Positions 22,985 to 36,800 of a stretch of DNA of 64,000 nucleotides are shown here, one piece after another. Every line of letters starts with the position of its first letter. Within the stretch, counting starts at the first letter, position 1. The translations under genes and the position numbers were made by a program. The notes below the pieces were generated by a model. That model searched no databases and had not been told where the DNA came from. It saw only the letters and a list, made by a program, of their open reading frames with translations. Source of the stretch: Anaeramoeba flamelloides (taxonomy: Eukaryota > Metamonada > Anaeramoebidae); the NCBI GenBank assembly GCA_027625915.1, contig JANTQA010000012.1:11990501-12054500 (forward strand), written 5' to 3'.

Positions 22985-24390
22985 GTTAATACATTTTACC
23001 ATTTTGAAAAATTTTAATGGTTTTAACCTTACTTAAAAAAAAATAATTTTTGAGTGACACCAGATATTGAAACTTTGAAACCAAAATCTTATTCAGTTGT
23101 CTACTGGTGAAAAGAAAGAGATCTCCAAATGAACCAGACTTTAATCTTTAATTCTTCAATTGTATGACAGATTTTTTTTGAATTAATTTTTTTTGGGTTG
23201 AATAAATAAAGGTATTGGATCTTGAAATGTGTTTATAAGAATAAGTGGATTTTATCTAAGAATAAACAAAAAAAAAAAATAGACCCAAAAGGGTTTGTAT
23301 TTGAAAAAAACATTTTCTTTTCGAAGAACAAACATTAAAGATTACCTTTCCAAATAAATCTGTCGAAAAAGACTAAATAATATAAAAAAATCAACCAAAA
23401 GTCTATTTTAGATTATTTTTGTTCTGTATATGCTTAATTTGTAATGAACCCAAACAATTTATTAGCTTGAATTTCTCACTCCTGTACTATTTAATATTTA
23501 TTTAATAAAGTCATTTTTTTGTAAATTTACTTTTCAAAATTCTTTTTTCAAATATTTTTATCAAACAAAAACACCAAAACAAAGAATTCTATTTCAAAGA
23601 TTAAAGTAAAGGGATTGAATTCTCAGAACCAAAATAAAAATTACCAAATATAAAATCCAAAAGAAAAGAAAATTTAAGAAAAAAATTTCGATCAAGATTC
23701 AGAATTATTTTGAGTTTCAAATTAAATAGAAAATAAATCATTATAAAATCAAACAAATTAATTTAATAAATCTATATTTCTGATGAAGAAAATTAAAAAA
23801 ATATCCTATTTGTTTTCAAACAAAACTAGAATTAGATGAATTAAAGGAAAATGGAATTTGTATATTTATTTTAGAAATTCTTTAGAAATAAAAAGTAATT
23901 TTTAATCAAAAATTTTAAAAATCAAAAGTTTTTCTTTAAAGAAATAAACAACAAAATCAAGTAAAGAAGAAGTAATTGTATCAAATATTACAGACAAAAT
24001 CAAGAAATATCTGATTTTTATATAAATTTGTTTCAGTCAAAGGTGGCCCAACATTTTTTTCAAATAGCAGATATTTTTTCATATTAGCCCTTTGAAGAAC
24101 AAATGAGAAATATAAAGTCATATAATACAAATCGAATATCTATTTATAGGCTTCTGAAATAAAACTAATAAATAAATAGATTTTCTTCAAAATAGTCAAA
24201 TCCAAATTCTAAGGTCACTTATTGAGTAAAAAAACAACAATGTTCATTTTGAACTCCAATTGAAGATCAAATAAAATTTCAATAGAAATCAAAAATTATT
24301 TCCTATGCAATCATTTACACTGTATCAATAACAATAGAATAACACATTTTTACTAAGTGACGATAGATCTTGAAATAAATAAAATTTTTT
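22985..24390. repeat. Long dispersed repeat LDR-1, longest copy, plus adjoining repeat
   Basis: 22985-24000 runs parallel to 38165-39200, with shared blocks such as 'gatattgaaacttt' with aaaccaaaat, 'tcaaagattaaagtaaaggg' and 'aatatttttatca'. From about 24050 to 24390 it matches 44800-45150 instead ('taaaactaataaat', 'atagattttctt', aataacacat). The unit seems to be over 1 kb, with copies truncated at different places. No protein-coding frame or terminal repeat is seen. Confidence 0.6.
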
Positions 24391-24779
24391 CAAAAGAATT
24401 AGGTCAAAAAAAAAAATTGAGAAAAAAAAATCGTGAAAATGTGCAAAAATGTGAAAAAATGATTTCAATTTTGAAATTTCCAAAATAAATGTTTTCTTCT
24501 AATCTCCATTCAAACCCTTTAAACAGATGTAATTCACTCCTGACAACTGATCCCCCTTGAATGGAAACTAGTTTTTTTTAGGCAAAAAAACAAAATTGAA
24601 AAAAATCCGAGTTCTGTTTTTTCTCTTTTTTTCACAATCATTTTCTTATTAAATAATATTATTAAATATTACAATATAAGTATTGTAATACAATCAAATT
24701 TCAAAAAAAAAAAAAAAAAAGACAAAAAAAAAAAAAAAAAAAAAAATTAATAATTTATTTAATACATTTTTTTAGAAAA

Positions 24780-27700
24780 CTAATTTTCTATTGATCGTTT
24801 TCGATTTAATTGGGGAAATTCATTCCAAATATTATTTGGATCAAAATGATAAGGATATTTTAAGTTTTTTTTTTTTTTTTTCATGTCTAAAATTAAATTC
24901 CCCGTTGATAATGAACGTTCAGAAAACTCTTGTTTATTTTCCAAATTGGAAATAGTTTTCTCTTTACTATCCTTTTTGCTTTTGTTTTTTTTTTTCTTCT
25001 TCTTCTGATTATTAGTTGTAAATGATTGTGATCTTTTTTCAATATTTTTTTTTTGAATTTTTTTTATGGATTTTTGATTTTTGTTATGTACATTTCCATA
25101 TTTATTTTTTTTAATTTTTTTTTTTTGATCTTTAAAATGGGTATTGCTAACACTGAGGTTATTAAAATTAATTTGATTATTATTCCTATTTTTATTAATA
25201 TTATTAAAATTTATAACATTATGATTATTATTAAAATCCTCATTATTGTCATCATCATCATCATCGTCAGTGTCATTGGCATTGGCATCATTCCCAATAA
25301 TCTTAATTGTAATAAATTTTTTTGGTTTAAAATCATTATCATCATCATCCAATGTTGATGAACCCGAAGTAAACTCTTCTTCATCATCATCTGTAAAATC
25401 ATCATCATTTTTTTTATAACTATTATTATTTAAATTTTCAAATTTTTTTTTATTTATAATATAATTTTTATTATTGGTTAGATAAAAATCCTCTAATTCA
25501 TCAATAATTCTTTCGGCTTTTTCATTTTTGATTTGTTCAATATCCATTTGTAAATTTTTTTCTTGCAAAAATTCATTTTGCTTTGAAAGATTATAACTGT
25601 TTTTATCATTAAAATTATTTTCCTTCATTTTGTAATCGATTAAATTTTGAAATACCGAAGAATCAAAACCATAACGACTTTTTAATTCTTTGTCAACATC
25701 AATTCCAAAGTCCATTCTCTCAATATTTTTGAGTGGGTAGTTTTTTCTTACACGGCTTCGTTTTGGAACAAATTTGCCAGTAAATGTTTCGCCTGTAAAA
25801 AATGGATGTTGGATAGCCTCTTTTGGAGTCCATCTAATTTCTGGATCAATTTCTAATAAGCCCTCAAGAAGGTCAATCAGAATTAATTTTCTTACAACAC
25901 TTTGTCTTTTTTGTTCGTTATTTTCTACTTTACTTACTTGGCAGTTTAAGATTAAATCTTTTAAATTTGTATACGTAAAACATTTGCGGTTTTTTTCTGG
26001 TCGAATTTGATTTTCCTTTAAAGTATTTTTATTTATATTGTTTTGTTTTATTTTATTTTTTTTTGTTTTTGTTTTGTTTTATAAGTTGATTTATTAGTTG
26101 TTTGAGTAAATATATGAAAATTGATTAAAAAAAAAAAAAAAAAAAAAGTTTAAACCGTCAAGCTATTTCCTAAAAAGTAGGGGGAATTTTTTTATCAAAT
26201 ATATTTACGAAATTAAATTCTAATATTACTATTCAAATAATCCCAAATGATTCTTCATCATTATTAGATTGTTAATACTAATCGAATGTTGCTTATTTGT
26301 AAGACATTGTATTAAATAAAAGATATTAAAGTTTGTGATCTCAATTTTATATGATATTTTTCAACTGTGAAAATTAGTGATTATTTTTTTCTTTTTGATC
26401 ATAAAAATTGATTTCCTAATAACTTCTTTAATCTCGATTAATTTTCAATAGAATTGAATGCATATAATGGTATTTTATAGTTTAAAAAATCATTTGTAGA
26501 CTTGACATATTTCCAGGTTTTTTTTATTGAAATTTGTCGTGTAATTTTTTTCTAAAAAAAAGTGTTAATTGTTTTTTCATTTTTTGAGAATATTTTGATG
26601 AACATATTTTGAAAAACAATACAAATGCAATGATTTAATCAGTATTAATATCCACTCTTAATTTTATATTGCCCATTTACCAAAAATATTTTCAAATCAA
26701 ATATTATTTTGAATATAATGTAAAAAAAAGTGACCCGTCTTTTTTTGGAAATTCCTAAAATATTCTTGTTTGATTTCTAATTTTTTATTTTTTTTTTGAT
26801 TTTAATTTGAATTCCATTTTTGATTATAAAATTTTAAAGCCCAAGTATCAGTATAAAAGCAAAAAATGGTCATTTTTTTTCAATTAACTTTTTTGGAATA
26901 TCTTTAAGTTATAGTTTTGAACCAAGTGTTTGGCTAGGTTTGAATAGTAATCATTTTTACAGTTCAGGCAACTTTTTGTTCAAGGAGTTTTTGAAAAAGG
27001 AGATTGAAAAAAAATGGTCATTTTTTGCTTTTATACTGATACTAGGGCTTTAAAGGTGAAAAGAATGAATTGAAAATTTTTTGAGATTAATTTTTGAAAT
27101 AAAATTTAATAATTTGTAGAAAAGATCATCAGTGTGTATTGTTTTAATAATGAATTTTATAGTACTTATATATTTACATCAATTTTGTATAATTGTTATC
27201 TAATAAAGATAATTGAAAAAATCAATGAAATTAGTAATTTTTTGTGAAAACAGTGTTGTATTAATTTTTATATATCATGATTTTTTTATGATTGAATAAT
27301 TTTTTTTTATTTTTTATTATTAATAAAAGATTGTTTTTTTGTTTTTTTGATCCATTTGGAAAAATGAAAGAAATAAAGAAACTCATTTTAATTTTATAAA
27401 ATTATAGTACTTCTCCAAAAATTAAGAAAGCTACTAGATAAAATTCATATAGTGGAATTTAATAACTTTTTTAATCTCTTTAAAAAAAAAAAAAAAAAAA
27501 TTTAAAGTCAAATCATTTTTTTACTTGTATTTAATTACGATATAATTTAATGAATTGAACACCTAATGAATTTGTAATACCCAATACATATACCAACCAT
27601 TAATGTTGGCTCTAGTGATTATGATCAAGTATTGTAAGATTAGAAAAAATTGTATAACAATAAATAAATAATGCTATTTTTAAAAATTTGTTTAATCTAT

Positions 27701-27878
27701 GAATAAAAATGGACTATTTTATATCAATATTTATAGCATTAAAAAAAATAAAAATAAAATAAAAAATAATATTACCTTGTAAAATTCTTCTATTGATTTT
27801 AATTGGTATTCATTGTCGACTAGATTGAAATATGATTTTACCACCCTACTTTGTGTTAATAAATGTTTGGGAATATTT
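24780..27878 (-). CDS. YAK1-like kinase exons 5-6: C-lobe end and charged tail
   Basis: Exon 5 (27878-27776, 103 bases) encodes NIPKHLLTQSRVVKSYFN and ends KSIEEFYK. It fits exactly between exons 4 and 6 in both phase and family alignment. Exon 6 (26015-24780) continues ENQIRPEKNRKCF, then LIDLLEGLLEIDPEIRWTP and the C-terminal helix. It ends in a tail with acidic runs (DDDEEEF), Asn runs and basic clusters, possibly including nuclear-localisation signals. The poly-Asp/Asn coding contains trinucleotide runs that probably vary in length between strains. Confidence 0.82.
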
Positions 27879-30800
27879 CTATTTTATTAAAAAAAATTAA
27901 TATAAAAAAAAAATATAAAATACATTCATAATTAGAATTCCAGATAAATAAAAAACTGAATCTTGGGAAACGTTTAGAACTGAAAGTTAATATATTGTAG
28001 ATTATAGCATTAACAAAAATTGATTTATTCTTATTTTTGTAACCATAAAGTAAATTCAGGTTGTACGAAAAAGTTCGAATTTTTTTTTTTTTTTTTTATT
28101 TTGAAGGGAGGAAATAAGTTTCCTCTTACAGTCGTTAGGTTTTCCAGAATTTAAAAGAATAGAGTAAAATCATAGATTTTGCCCAATTCTTTTGAATTCT
28201 GGAAAACCTAGGCACTCACCGTTAGGTTTTTTTTGATTTGAGTTTTGATTAGTGAATATATATCGATTTGTAAAATCAATAGATTTTCGTTAGGTTTTTT
28301 TTACTTTTTGAAATTAACTGAAAATTAAATAAATTTTCGATTTATTTCTTAAATTAAAAAAAAACGCCGTTTGCTTTTCTTGAGTTTTCTGTTTTATTTC
28401 TGAAGTGTTCTAGGTTTTTTTGAGGTTTTCTATTTATTCGTGAAGTGTTCTAGGTTTTTTTTAGTTTTCTATTTATTTCGAAAATCAATAGATTTTCTGT
28501 TTATTTCAAAAAGTAAAAAAAACCTAGAACACTTCACGAATAAATAGAAAACTCAAAAAAACCTAGAACACTTCAGAAATAAAACAGAAAACCTCAAGAA
28601 AACCTAGGCACTCTACGGCACTACCCTAAGTTCTAAATTTTTGTTTAGAAATTTTAATAAAGATTCATAAATTTCTTTATCATTAACTAATGATAAAATA
28701 AATAATAAGTCTTTATTTTGAATAATATCAAGAATATTATTCTTTAATTGCTTATTATTTTTGTTTATTTGAATTAATTCTTTAATCCAAAATTTTCGAT
28801 TTTATCCATAGAAGGGGCGTCGTTAGGTTTTTTTTTAATTTAAGAAAGAAACAGAAAATTTATTTAATTTTCTTTACATTCCTAAAATTAAAAAAATCGC
28901 CGTTTGCTTTTCTTGAGTTTTCTGTTTATTTGTGAAGTGTTCTAGGTTTTTTTGAGGTTTTGTATTTTATTTTGAAAATCTAACGATTTTCGTTAGGTTT
29001 TTTTGAGTTTTCTATTTATTTGTAAAATTTTAAAAATTTTCTTTTTATTTCAAAAAGTAAAAAAAAAAAACGTTGTTTGCTTTTCCAGGATTCAAAAGAA
29101 TTGAGAAAAATCTTTGATTTTACTCCATTCATTTGAATTATGGAAAAGCTAGGCACTCTACGGCACGACTGTTTATTGATATTATTATTATACTAATACT
29201 TTTTAACTATTCTTGACCTTTCCATCCAGAGCAATTTATAATTAATTTTTGTCTAAAATTATTTAGATTTGCATTTCATAATTTTAAATTTTCTATTTCT
29301 CAATTAATATTTTCATTTTTTTTCTTGAAAATTTTAATTGTTGTGAAATTTGATCAAACCCCTAGTATTTCTAATTTCTTTTTGAGTTTATATCTTCTTT
29401 TGTAAATCGAAATTCTGGCTTGGTCAAGTTTAGCTTCCGTTTTATAAATTATTCTTGGAGAGTGTGGATTTATTTTTAAAAATTTTGTTACTTTTTTATT
29501 TATCCAAACATCAATCGAGTCAAAATATTTTTGATTTGGATTAAAAATTACAAGTCCATGAAATAATTGGCTAATACATACTGATTTAAACACTTGTAAT
29601 TTTAACTCTATTGACGAGTTTTTGTTGGCTAAAATTTTTTTTTTGTTTTTTTAAAACTATCTTTTACCTTTTTCAAATTTTTTTGTAAATGTTTTTCTTT
29701 TTCTAACCAAATAAAAAGTTCGATTTTTAAATCATTTGTAAAAGATAATAATTTAATTAGTAGAATAATTAAATATTTGTTTAATTTGAAATTATTATGA
29801 TTATTTTGAATAAATTAGCGTAAATTAAAAAAAAAAAAAAAAAAAAAGAAACAAAAAAATTCCAATGGATCTGTAATTCGAATAATAGAAATAAAAAGTA
29901 AAAATAAAAACTTTTTCGAATTTTATAATAACCTATAATTCAAATTTTTGAGCATAGTAAAAACAATTCAAGTGACAAAAATAGTAAACTTTCATTTGAT
30001 TTAGAAAATAATTTTAATTTTTGAAATATTTTTTTTATTTTTGTTTTTTTATTTCAGTTTTTTGAATTAGGTAATCTGTTTCGTTAGATCGGGAAATTTT
30101 TTCGAATGATTAATATTTGATTAAAGTTGAGTTCTGTTTAAATTGGAAGAACTCAAATATACAATTAGTCGATGATATCTAATCGTTTGACAGATCAATA
30201 TTTATTGGTGAAATTACATCAAATTTACTGATACATTTTTTGTTCTGCTCGCTCCAAAATTTTTAGGAAACTAAATTAAGTTGAAAAGTCTTCTAATGAC
30301 TGTTTCTAGATACTAAGTTCCTTATATCAAGACGCTCTTTGAATTAGAAGACACAAATTTAGTCACGAAAGGAGTCTCAAATTTCATCACTTCAAAATTC
30401 TCTCTCATTAGCTAGATAAAGTGTTTTTTTTTTCAACATTTAACCCTTAACAATAAATCCTCACTCCAAAATTTATGATACAGGTTTTTTATTTATTTAT
30501 TTTTTGTAGCATAGATATATGTAAATGATAAATGATTGTTATTTTTTTCATTAATTAAAGAGCTTTAATTTAGTATTTTTCAAATAATTTATTTATATTG
30601 ATGAGCTTTTTTTTTTAAAAAAAAAAAAAATGAATGTTAATGTGCAACAAATATTTAACAGGATTTTGTTGATTTATATAATGAAAGCCAATCATAAGAG
30701 TGGTTTAATATTTATTTATTAAGAATAAATGATAATAAAAAACTTTGAATTGGATTTAGAGATAGCAATTGTAAGATTTTTAAGGAGAAATTTTAAATAA

Positions 30801-33800
30801 AATGGAAAAAACTGAAGCCTCAATAAAATCACTTTTAGGGTTAGGTTGTTTTTTATTGAAGGGATTTTGTTCTTATTTTTCACTTTTTAATCGCTTTGAT
30901 CTTTCAAAAAGATATTTTGTTTAAAAAAAAATGATTATTCGAGACCAAGAATGGGACAGTAGTAGCTCATCAAACTTACAATCTGAAGGTCCAGGTATGA
31001 TTCGTCAAAACCATATTATTTTTGATTGTTTGCAATTTTCTCAAACAGGTAAAAAAATTACAAAATTGGGATTATGCTTCATCGAACCACTAATTCTTTG
31101 AAGAAATAGTCTGACCAATTTAGAATCTTTTTCAATAATTGTAAAATGAAATAGGAATAAAAATTTAATCGAAATCCCTCTTAATATATGGAGTGGATCC
31201 GATCCGATTATTGGGAAGGTTGCCCAGATCACTCAGTCGGTTCAACAATATCTCTTATTTCAATTGGGGATTCGGAAAGTGCCGTAGGGTGCCGTCAAGA
31301 GTACCGTAGAGTGACTATCTTTTTCTGAGGTTTTCTGTTTTATTTGTTAAGTGTTCTAGGTTTTTTTGAGGTTTTCCAAATAAATAGAAAAGTCAAAAAA
31401 ACTTAACGAAAATTTATTGATTTTTTAAATAAATAGAAAACTCAAAAAACTTAACGAAAATCTATTGGTTTTCCAAATAAACAGAAAACTAAAGAAAACC
31501 TCAACGCGCTTTTCCTGAGTTTAAAAGAATTGAGTAAAAACAAAGATTTTTCTCAATTCTTTTAATTTTTGAAAAAGCTAACAACAGTTTTTTTTTAATT
31601 TTAGAAATAAACCGAAAATTAAATAAATTTTCGGTTTATTTCTCAAATCAAAAAAAAAACCTAACGACAAATAAGGGTAATCTAATTTTTCTCTTAAATA
31701 ATAAAGAAATAAAAATAATTATTTTTAATGTTTTCAAACTTGGGATTAATGCAAAGAAAAAGATTTTATTAAAAAGGAAATAAACATATCGTTTAAAAAA
31801 ATTGTTTGTTCACTTTTTATAATTTATGTTAGTAGAAAGCTCACAAATTGCATATTGATAACTTTTCATTAAATGTGATGATAAATATGTTTTCATAATC
31901 AAAATTATAAAATTTTAATATATTCAAATATTATGAAATGAGTTTTTTGAAGTGAAATAATTTTAACTGTTGAGAGAAAAATGTTGGACACAGAAAAATG
32001 GTTGGACACCATTTTTAATTGGGAACATTAGTAAAATTGAAAATCAAATCCTATTGATAACTATTTGAATTTTTGATAAATCCAGGTTTAAAGGTGTTAC
32101 AAGTTCATTAATCTGTGGTGTGTGTAGAATACTCATTTGAATGGTTGATAACTAAAGTAGATCATGCTATTTTAACAAAAATCCAAGTTGTAGTAAAGTT
32201 TACTATTAATTCTGAAAATGGTAATTTTTAAACTTGCTTTAGATTATAAGAGATAAGGTTTCGAAAAAGTAGAATTACATTAGTCCTTATTCTAATAAGT
32301 AGATTATTGTTATTTTCTTTAGTTATTTCACAAACGATTGAAATTAAAAATCATTTTCAGTAAGGTTCCCAATTAAAATTGCTGTCCAACTATTTTTCTC
32401 TGTCCAAAATTTTTCTCTCAACAGTAAGATGATTTTTAATTTTTCTGTTAAAAAACAAATTGTAAAATCTAAAACTATTAAAAAAATTAAAAAATATTAA
32501 AAATCATCATTATAGAAATTAAAGTGTTAATAAAAATGGAAAAGGAATAAAACGAATAAAAAGAAAATAAAAAAGAAAAAAAAAAGTGAAGCATTACCCC
32601 CTGAGTTGGATGATTCTTGCTAATTGGTCATATTCATTTGATCCTGGAAACAATGGTAACCCAATAAATAATTCTGCAAGGAGGCAACCAAAACTCCACA
32701 TATCAATTGATTGGGTATAAGGGAGCCTTAACACAACTTCAGGCGAACGATAATATCGTGATTGTATATAATTATACATTTTTTTATTCAGAAAACAGGC
32801 ACTGCCAAAATCAATTAATTTGACTTTTATTGTAAAAAGTCCTTCCAAAAGAATATTTTCTGGTTTTAAATCGCAATGAATAATACCGTGATCATATAAA
32901 TGAATCAGGGACGATAAAATTTGGATCATAAAACAACAAACCAATTTCATTTCAAGTCCCCGATAATGATTCCATTTGATTAATTCATACAAATTTACGG
33001 ATAGTAATTCAAAAACTAAACATAAATGATTTTGAAACATGAAATAACTAAACAATTCAACAACGGGCTGTCGTGTTTCTGATTTGTTAATCTATTTTAT
33101 TTTGTTTTGTTTTGTTTTTTTTTTTTTGATTTTACGAAAAGAAAAAATATAATAAAATTATTTTGTTCTTTTCAGTTTCGAAAATAATTTTTCTTTGAAT
33201 CGGAGCATACCTTAAAATGATCTAACGATTTAAAATTACATCATTTTAGTGTTTGAAAAAAAAACGAATAAGAGAGATTGTAAAAAAGATTTTCGGGAAA
33301 TCAATTTTTATAATTTTTTGTTCTATTTTATTATTCAATTTTAAATTTGGAAAATGATAAATAATGAGAATTAGAGATCCTTTAACTTTGTGGGAGATGA
33401 TCTTTGATAACCAGATTGTTTAAACGCTAAGGATGACTGTTCGGGTGAGTAATTGTAAAATAATAAGATTTGTATTCAAAGGAGATTGTTTAGATTTTAT
33501 CATTTTTTATTCATTAAATAATTCAATTAAAAAACTACGTATAATCGTCGAAAAAGAAACAAAAAGAAAAGAATAGTGTAATTCATCAATTTAATTTCTA
33601 GCTCAGTACAATTTTTTTTGTACATATTTTGAAAATTAAATATTTTGTACTATTTAAGAGATTGATACTAAAAGAAAATTTCATCATACAACCAAGAGGA
33701 ATTCAGAAAATCAGATTAAGGTAAATATATTCAAATCTAAATTGATTTTAATTTTTGTAAGGAATAAATTTAAAATATAGTATCGTTCCATTTTTTACAA

Positions 33801-36800
33801 ACTGTTTTTTTTTTCAATAGTATAGTTTAAATTGAATTTCAGTAACAAATTCTTATAATAAATTCTATCTTTGGAGTTACTATATACAATAAAAGATAAT
33901 AAATTGTTGGTTAATGTCCCAAAAGGTGGTTAATTAAGAAAAAAAAAAAAAAAGATGTGAAAACTCTATGTAGGAGTATTTTCTGGTCTTTGAAAATAAA
34001 AACAACTAAAAAATGTGAAATATCTAAAATTCCTTTTTGGTCTTGTATCAAATTATCTATACTACTCTTGTTGTTTGAAATAAAAGATAATTGTATTGGA
34101 ATTTTTTTTCGCTTTCTCTGAGAAAATTCAATTAAATCCATTCATAAATTAATTTGAATTTTAAAATATTAAATTTGAAAAGGAACTAAGATCTACAAAA
34201 CTTTAGTCTTCAAAAAAGTTTTAAGAAGCTGGAAAACGAAAATAAAATTAATTTTGTAAAAAGAAAACTTTTTTGTCATTTATTTTATCAAGTTGACTTA
34301 TCTTGAAAAGTCAAACTTTAAAACCGCAAAGATCTTTGAAGATCCTTCATTCTTTTCGTTAAAAAAGAATTCGAATATTTTCATTACTTTTTGAAAAAGA
34401 AAATCACAGAAATACTCATCTTCAAATTTTGATAACTTTTTGATTTTTTTTGATTATGAGCCAATTCAGTTACTTTATTGTTTTACCAATTCTAAATTAG
34501 TTATACAAGATATTTGAAAGATGATAAACTTCTAAATTATCGAAAACTCCAAGTTTTTGGATTTCTGTGATTTCTGTGATTTGAAATTGATAATAAATCA
34601 ATTTTTCAGTTCGAATTTTATTAAGAGTAAAATATGATTTTTCATACTTGATAAAATACATTTTATAGCCAAAAATACCTGTTTGTTATTAAAAAGAAAA
34701 TCAATATCAATTCTTTTTGGCAAGATTAAAGAAGATTTGATTTAGATTCAGATATAAAAATCTTTGAATCTTGAAAAAAAAATGATATCCCTGAAAAAAA
34801 AACATTCAATTTATAATTAAAACTTTATGTACATTACAGATATATCTTCCCGCAAAAAAAAAATATTGAAAAAAAATAATACAAAAAATTTCAAAATGAA
34901 TCCTTTTAAGTTGTAAAAAAATTGGCATTTTTGTTATTTTGTTGATTACAAAAGTATCAGGTATTAGAATTAAAATTTTTTAACTTTTGAAAAACATTTA
35001 ATGATCTAAATAATTATTATTATTTTTTAGTTTTTATATGACAAATCAACGGCAATTAATAATTATCTGATTATTCATTGTTTATTCAAACTGTATTATT
35101 GAAACAAAATATATTTATTAAATTTTGAGAAAAAAATTACAATTTAATATCAAAATTCCTATTCAAAATTAAACAAAAAATACAAAATAAATTGGAATGT
35201 AAAAAATGGGATTATAAGGATTCGATCAATATTCACTAATTTGAATTTTTTTTTTCACTAATTAAAGAGTTTTCACTAATTTATAAACTATTTATGAAAT
35301 TATTTTTTTCAACTAAAAAAAAATAGTTTTGTTTTGTTTTCAGTATTTTTAATCTCCACAATAAAAATCAAATTAATAAAGAACTGATTACTTGATTATT
35401 TTTATTTTTATTTTATTGGTTAGTCGGTTTTAGAAAAGAGAATATATTAAAAATAAAATATAATTTATTTATTTTACAAGGGTTTTTTTTTTTTTTAATT
35501 ATCAGTAAAATTTGTAGATTATCAGATTTTTGAAAATTTTCAGAAATATTATATAATTTCAGCACTAAAAAACAAAAAATTGGTGATAATCTACATATTG
35601 GTAAAAAGATGATTCATTCATAAATATATTGATTTGATATAAATATTCTCATATTTGTGATTATACCCAATATCTGATATTATTTAAAAAAAAAATAAAA
35701 TAAATATGAAAAGAATTGATCAGTTTTTATAATAATTATTGAAACAAAATCAATAAAATGTATCTTCAAGGTGCAATACAGATATATTGTGTTTCGTAAT
35801 AAAGTGATTTATTTTTGATCAAAATAGCCAGAAATAAAGATAAAAATTAGAAACTTGAGTTATAAAATTGGAGTTTTCATTTTATTTTTATTTGGATTGG
35901 TGTAATTTAGTCATTGTCGATTTTTTTTTTAAATTTTCTTTTCAAATTCTTTTTCCTTTTTATGGTAAAGAGAAGAAATGTTTTATCAAAATACTGGTAA
36001 TTTCTCTTTTTTTTTACAATATCCATCAAAGTAAATATATAGATGGAGAGTATATTTCAGAAATTATTTAACACAGTACATTGCCATTCGTTTCACTAAT
36101 GAAATCGGGCGTCTGGTGTGTTTCCTCATGTAATTTCAAAATATATGAATTTATTTTCAAAATGCATGAATTTGGTTTCAAAAAAATATCAAGATCCAAA
36201 ATTGACAATCAAAAATAAATGAATAATTTTTCCAATCAGGATTAAATGTAAAAATACATGTTTCTGTTATTGTAAAATTCTAAAAAAGTGTGGTTTATAA
36301 TTTGAATTGAAAGTTTTAAAAAAGTGTATTTTGAAATTCTCGTATCGAATTTTAATTTTATAGTTTTTTTGATTTAATATCTTTAAAGAAATTTTGGAGA
36401 TAGTTGTATTTGATAAAAATGTTGTGGTGTAAAGACATTTTTCAGAATGTTTTCCAAAACAAATTCTAAGAAAGCTAAAAAAATTGAATATAAAAAAAAA
36501 TAAAATCATAATTTTTTTGAATGAGTGTTATCCGAGATATTTTCAATTTTGTTACTATCCAAAGATAAGTCTGCCTAATATTCATATTTATCAAACGTTA
36601 TCTCCAAAATGAACACACAATAAAACAAAAATTGGTACAATGAAGAATCTTTCAAATTTTTATGATAAGCTCAAAAATTGTTAAAAATTTTACAATTGGA
36701 TATTTCTATTTTGTAAAGAATTTCATGTTATGAGCTTTAAATTTTTCGAGATAAAAATACTTTATATCATAGGTTTATATTATTATTATTATTATATTTC

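Noticed and set aside
28130-29170. CRISPR-like spaced repeats
   Set aside because: Units are palindromes of different classes with no constant repeat-spacer pattern, and the host is eukaryotic.
31041-31232. 63-codon minus-strand frame, tested as a missing kinase exon
   Set aside because: It does not match the YAK1 family; the true missing exon at 27878-27776 fits phase and family.
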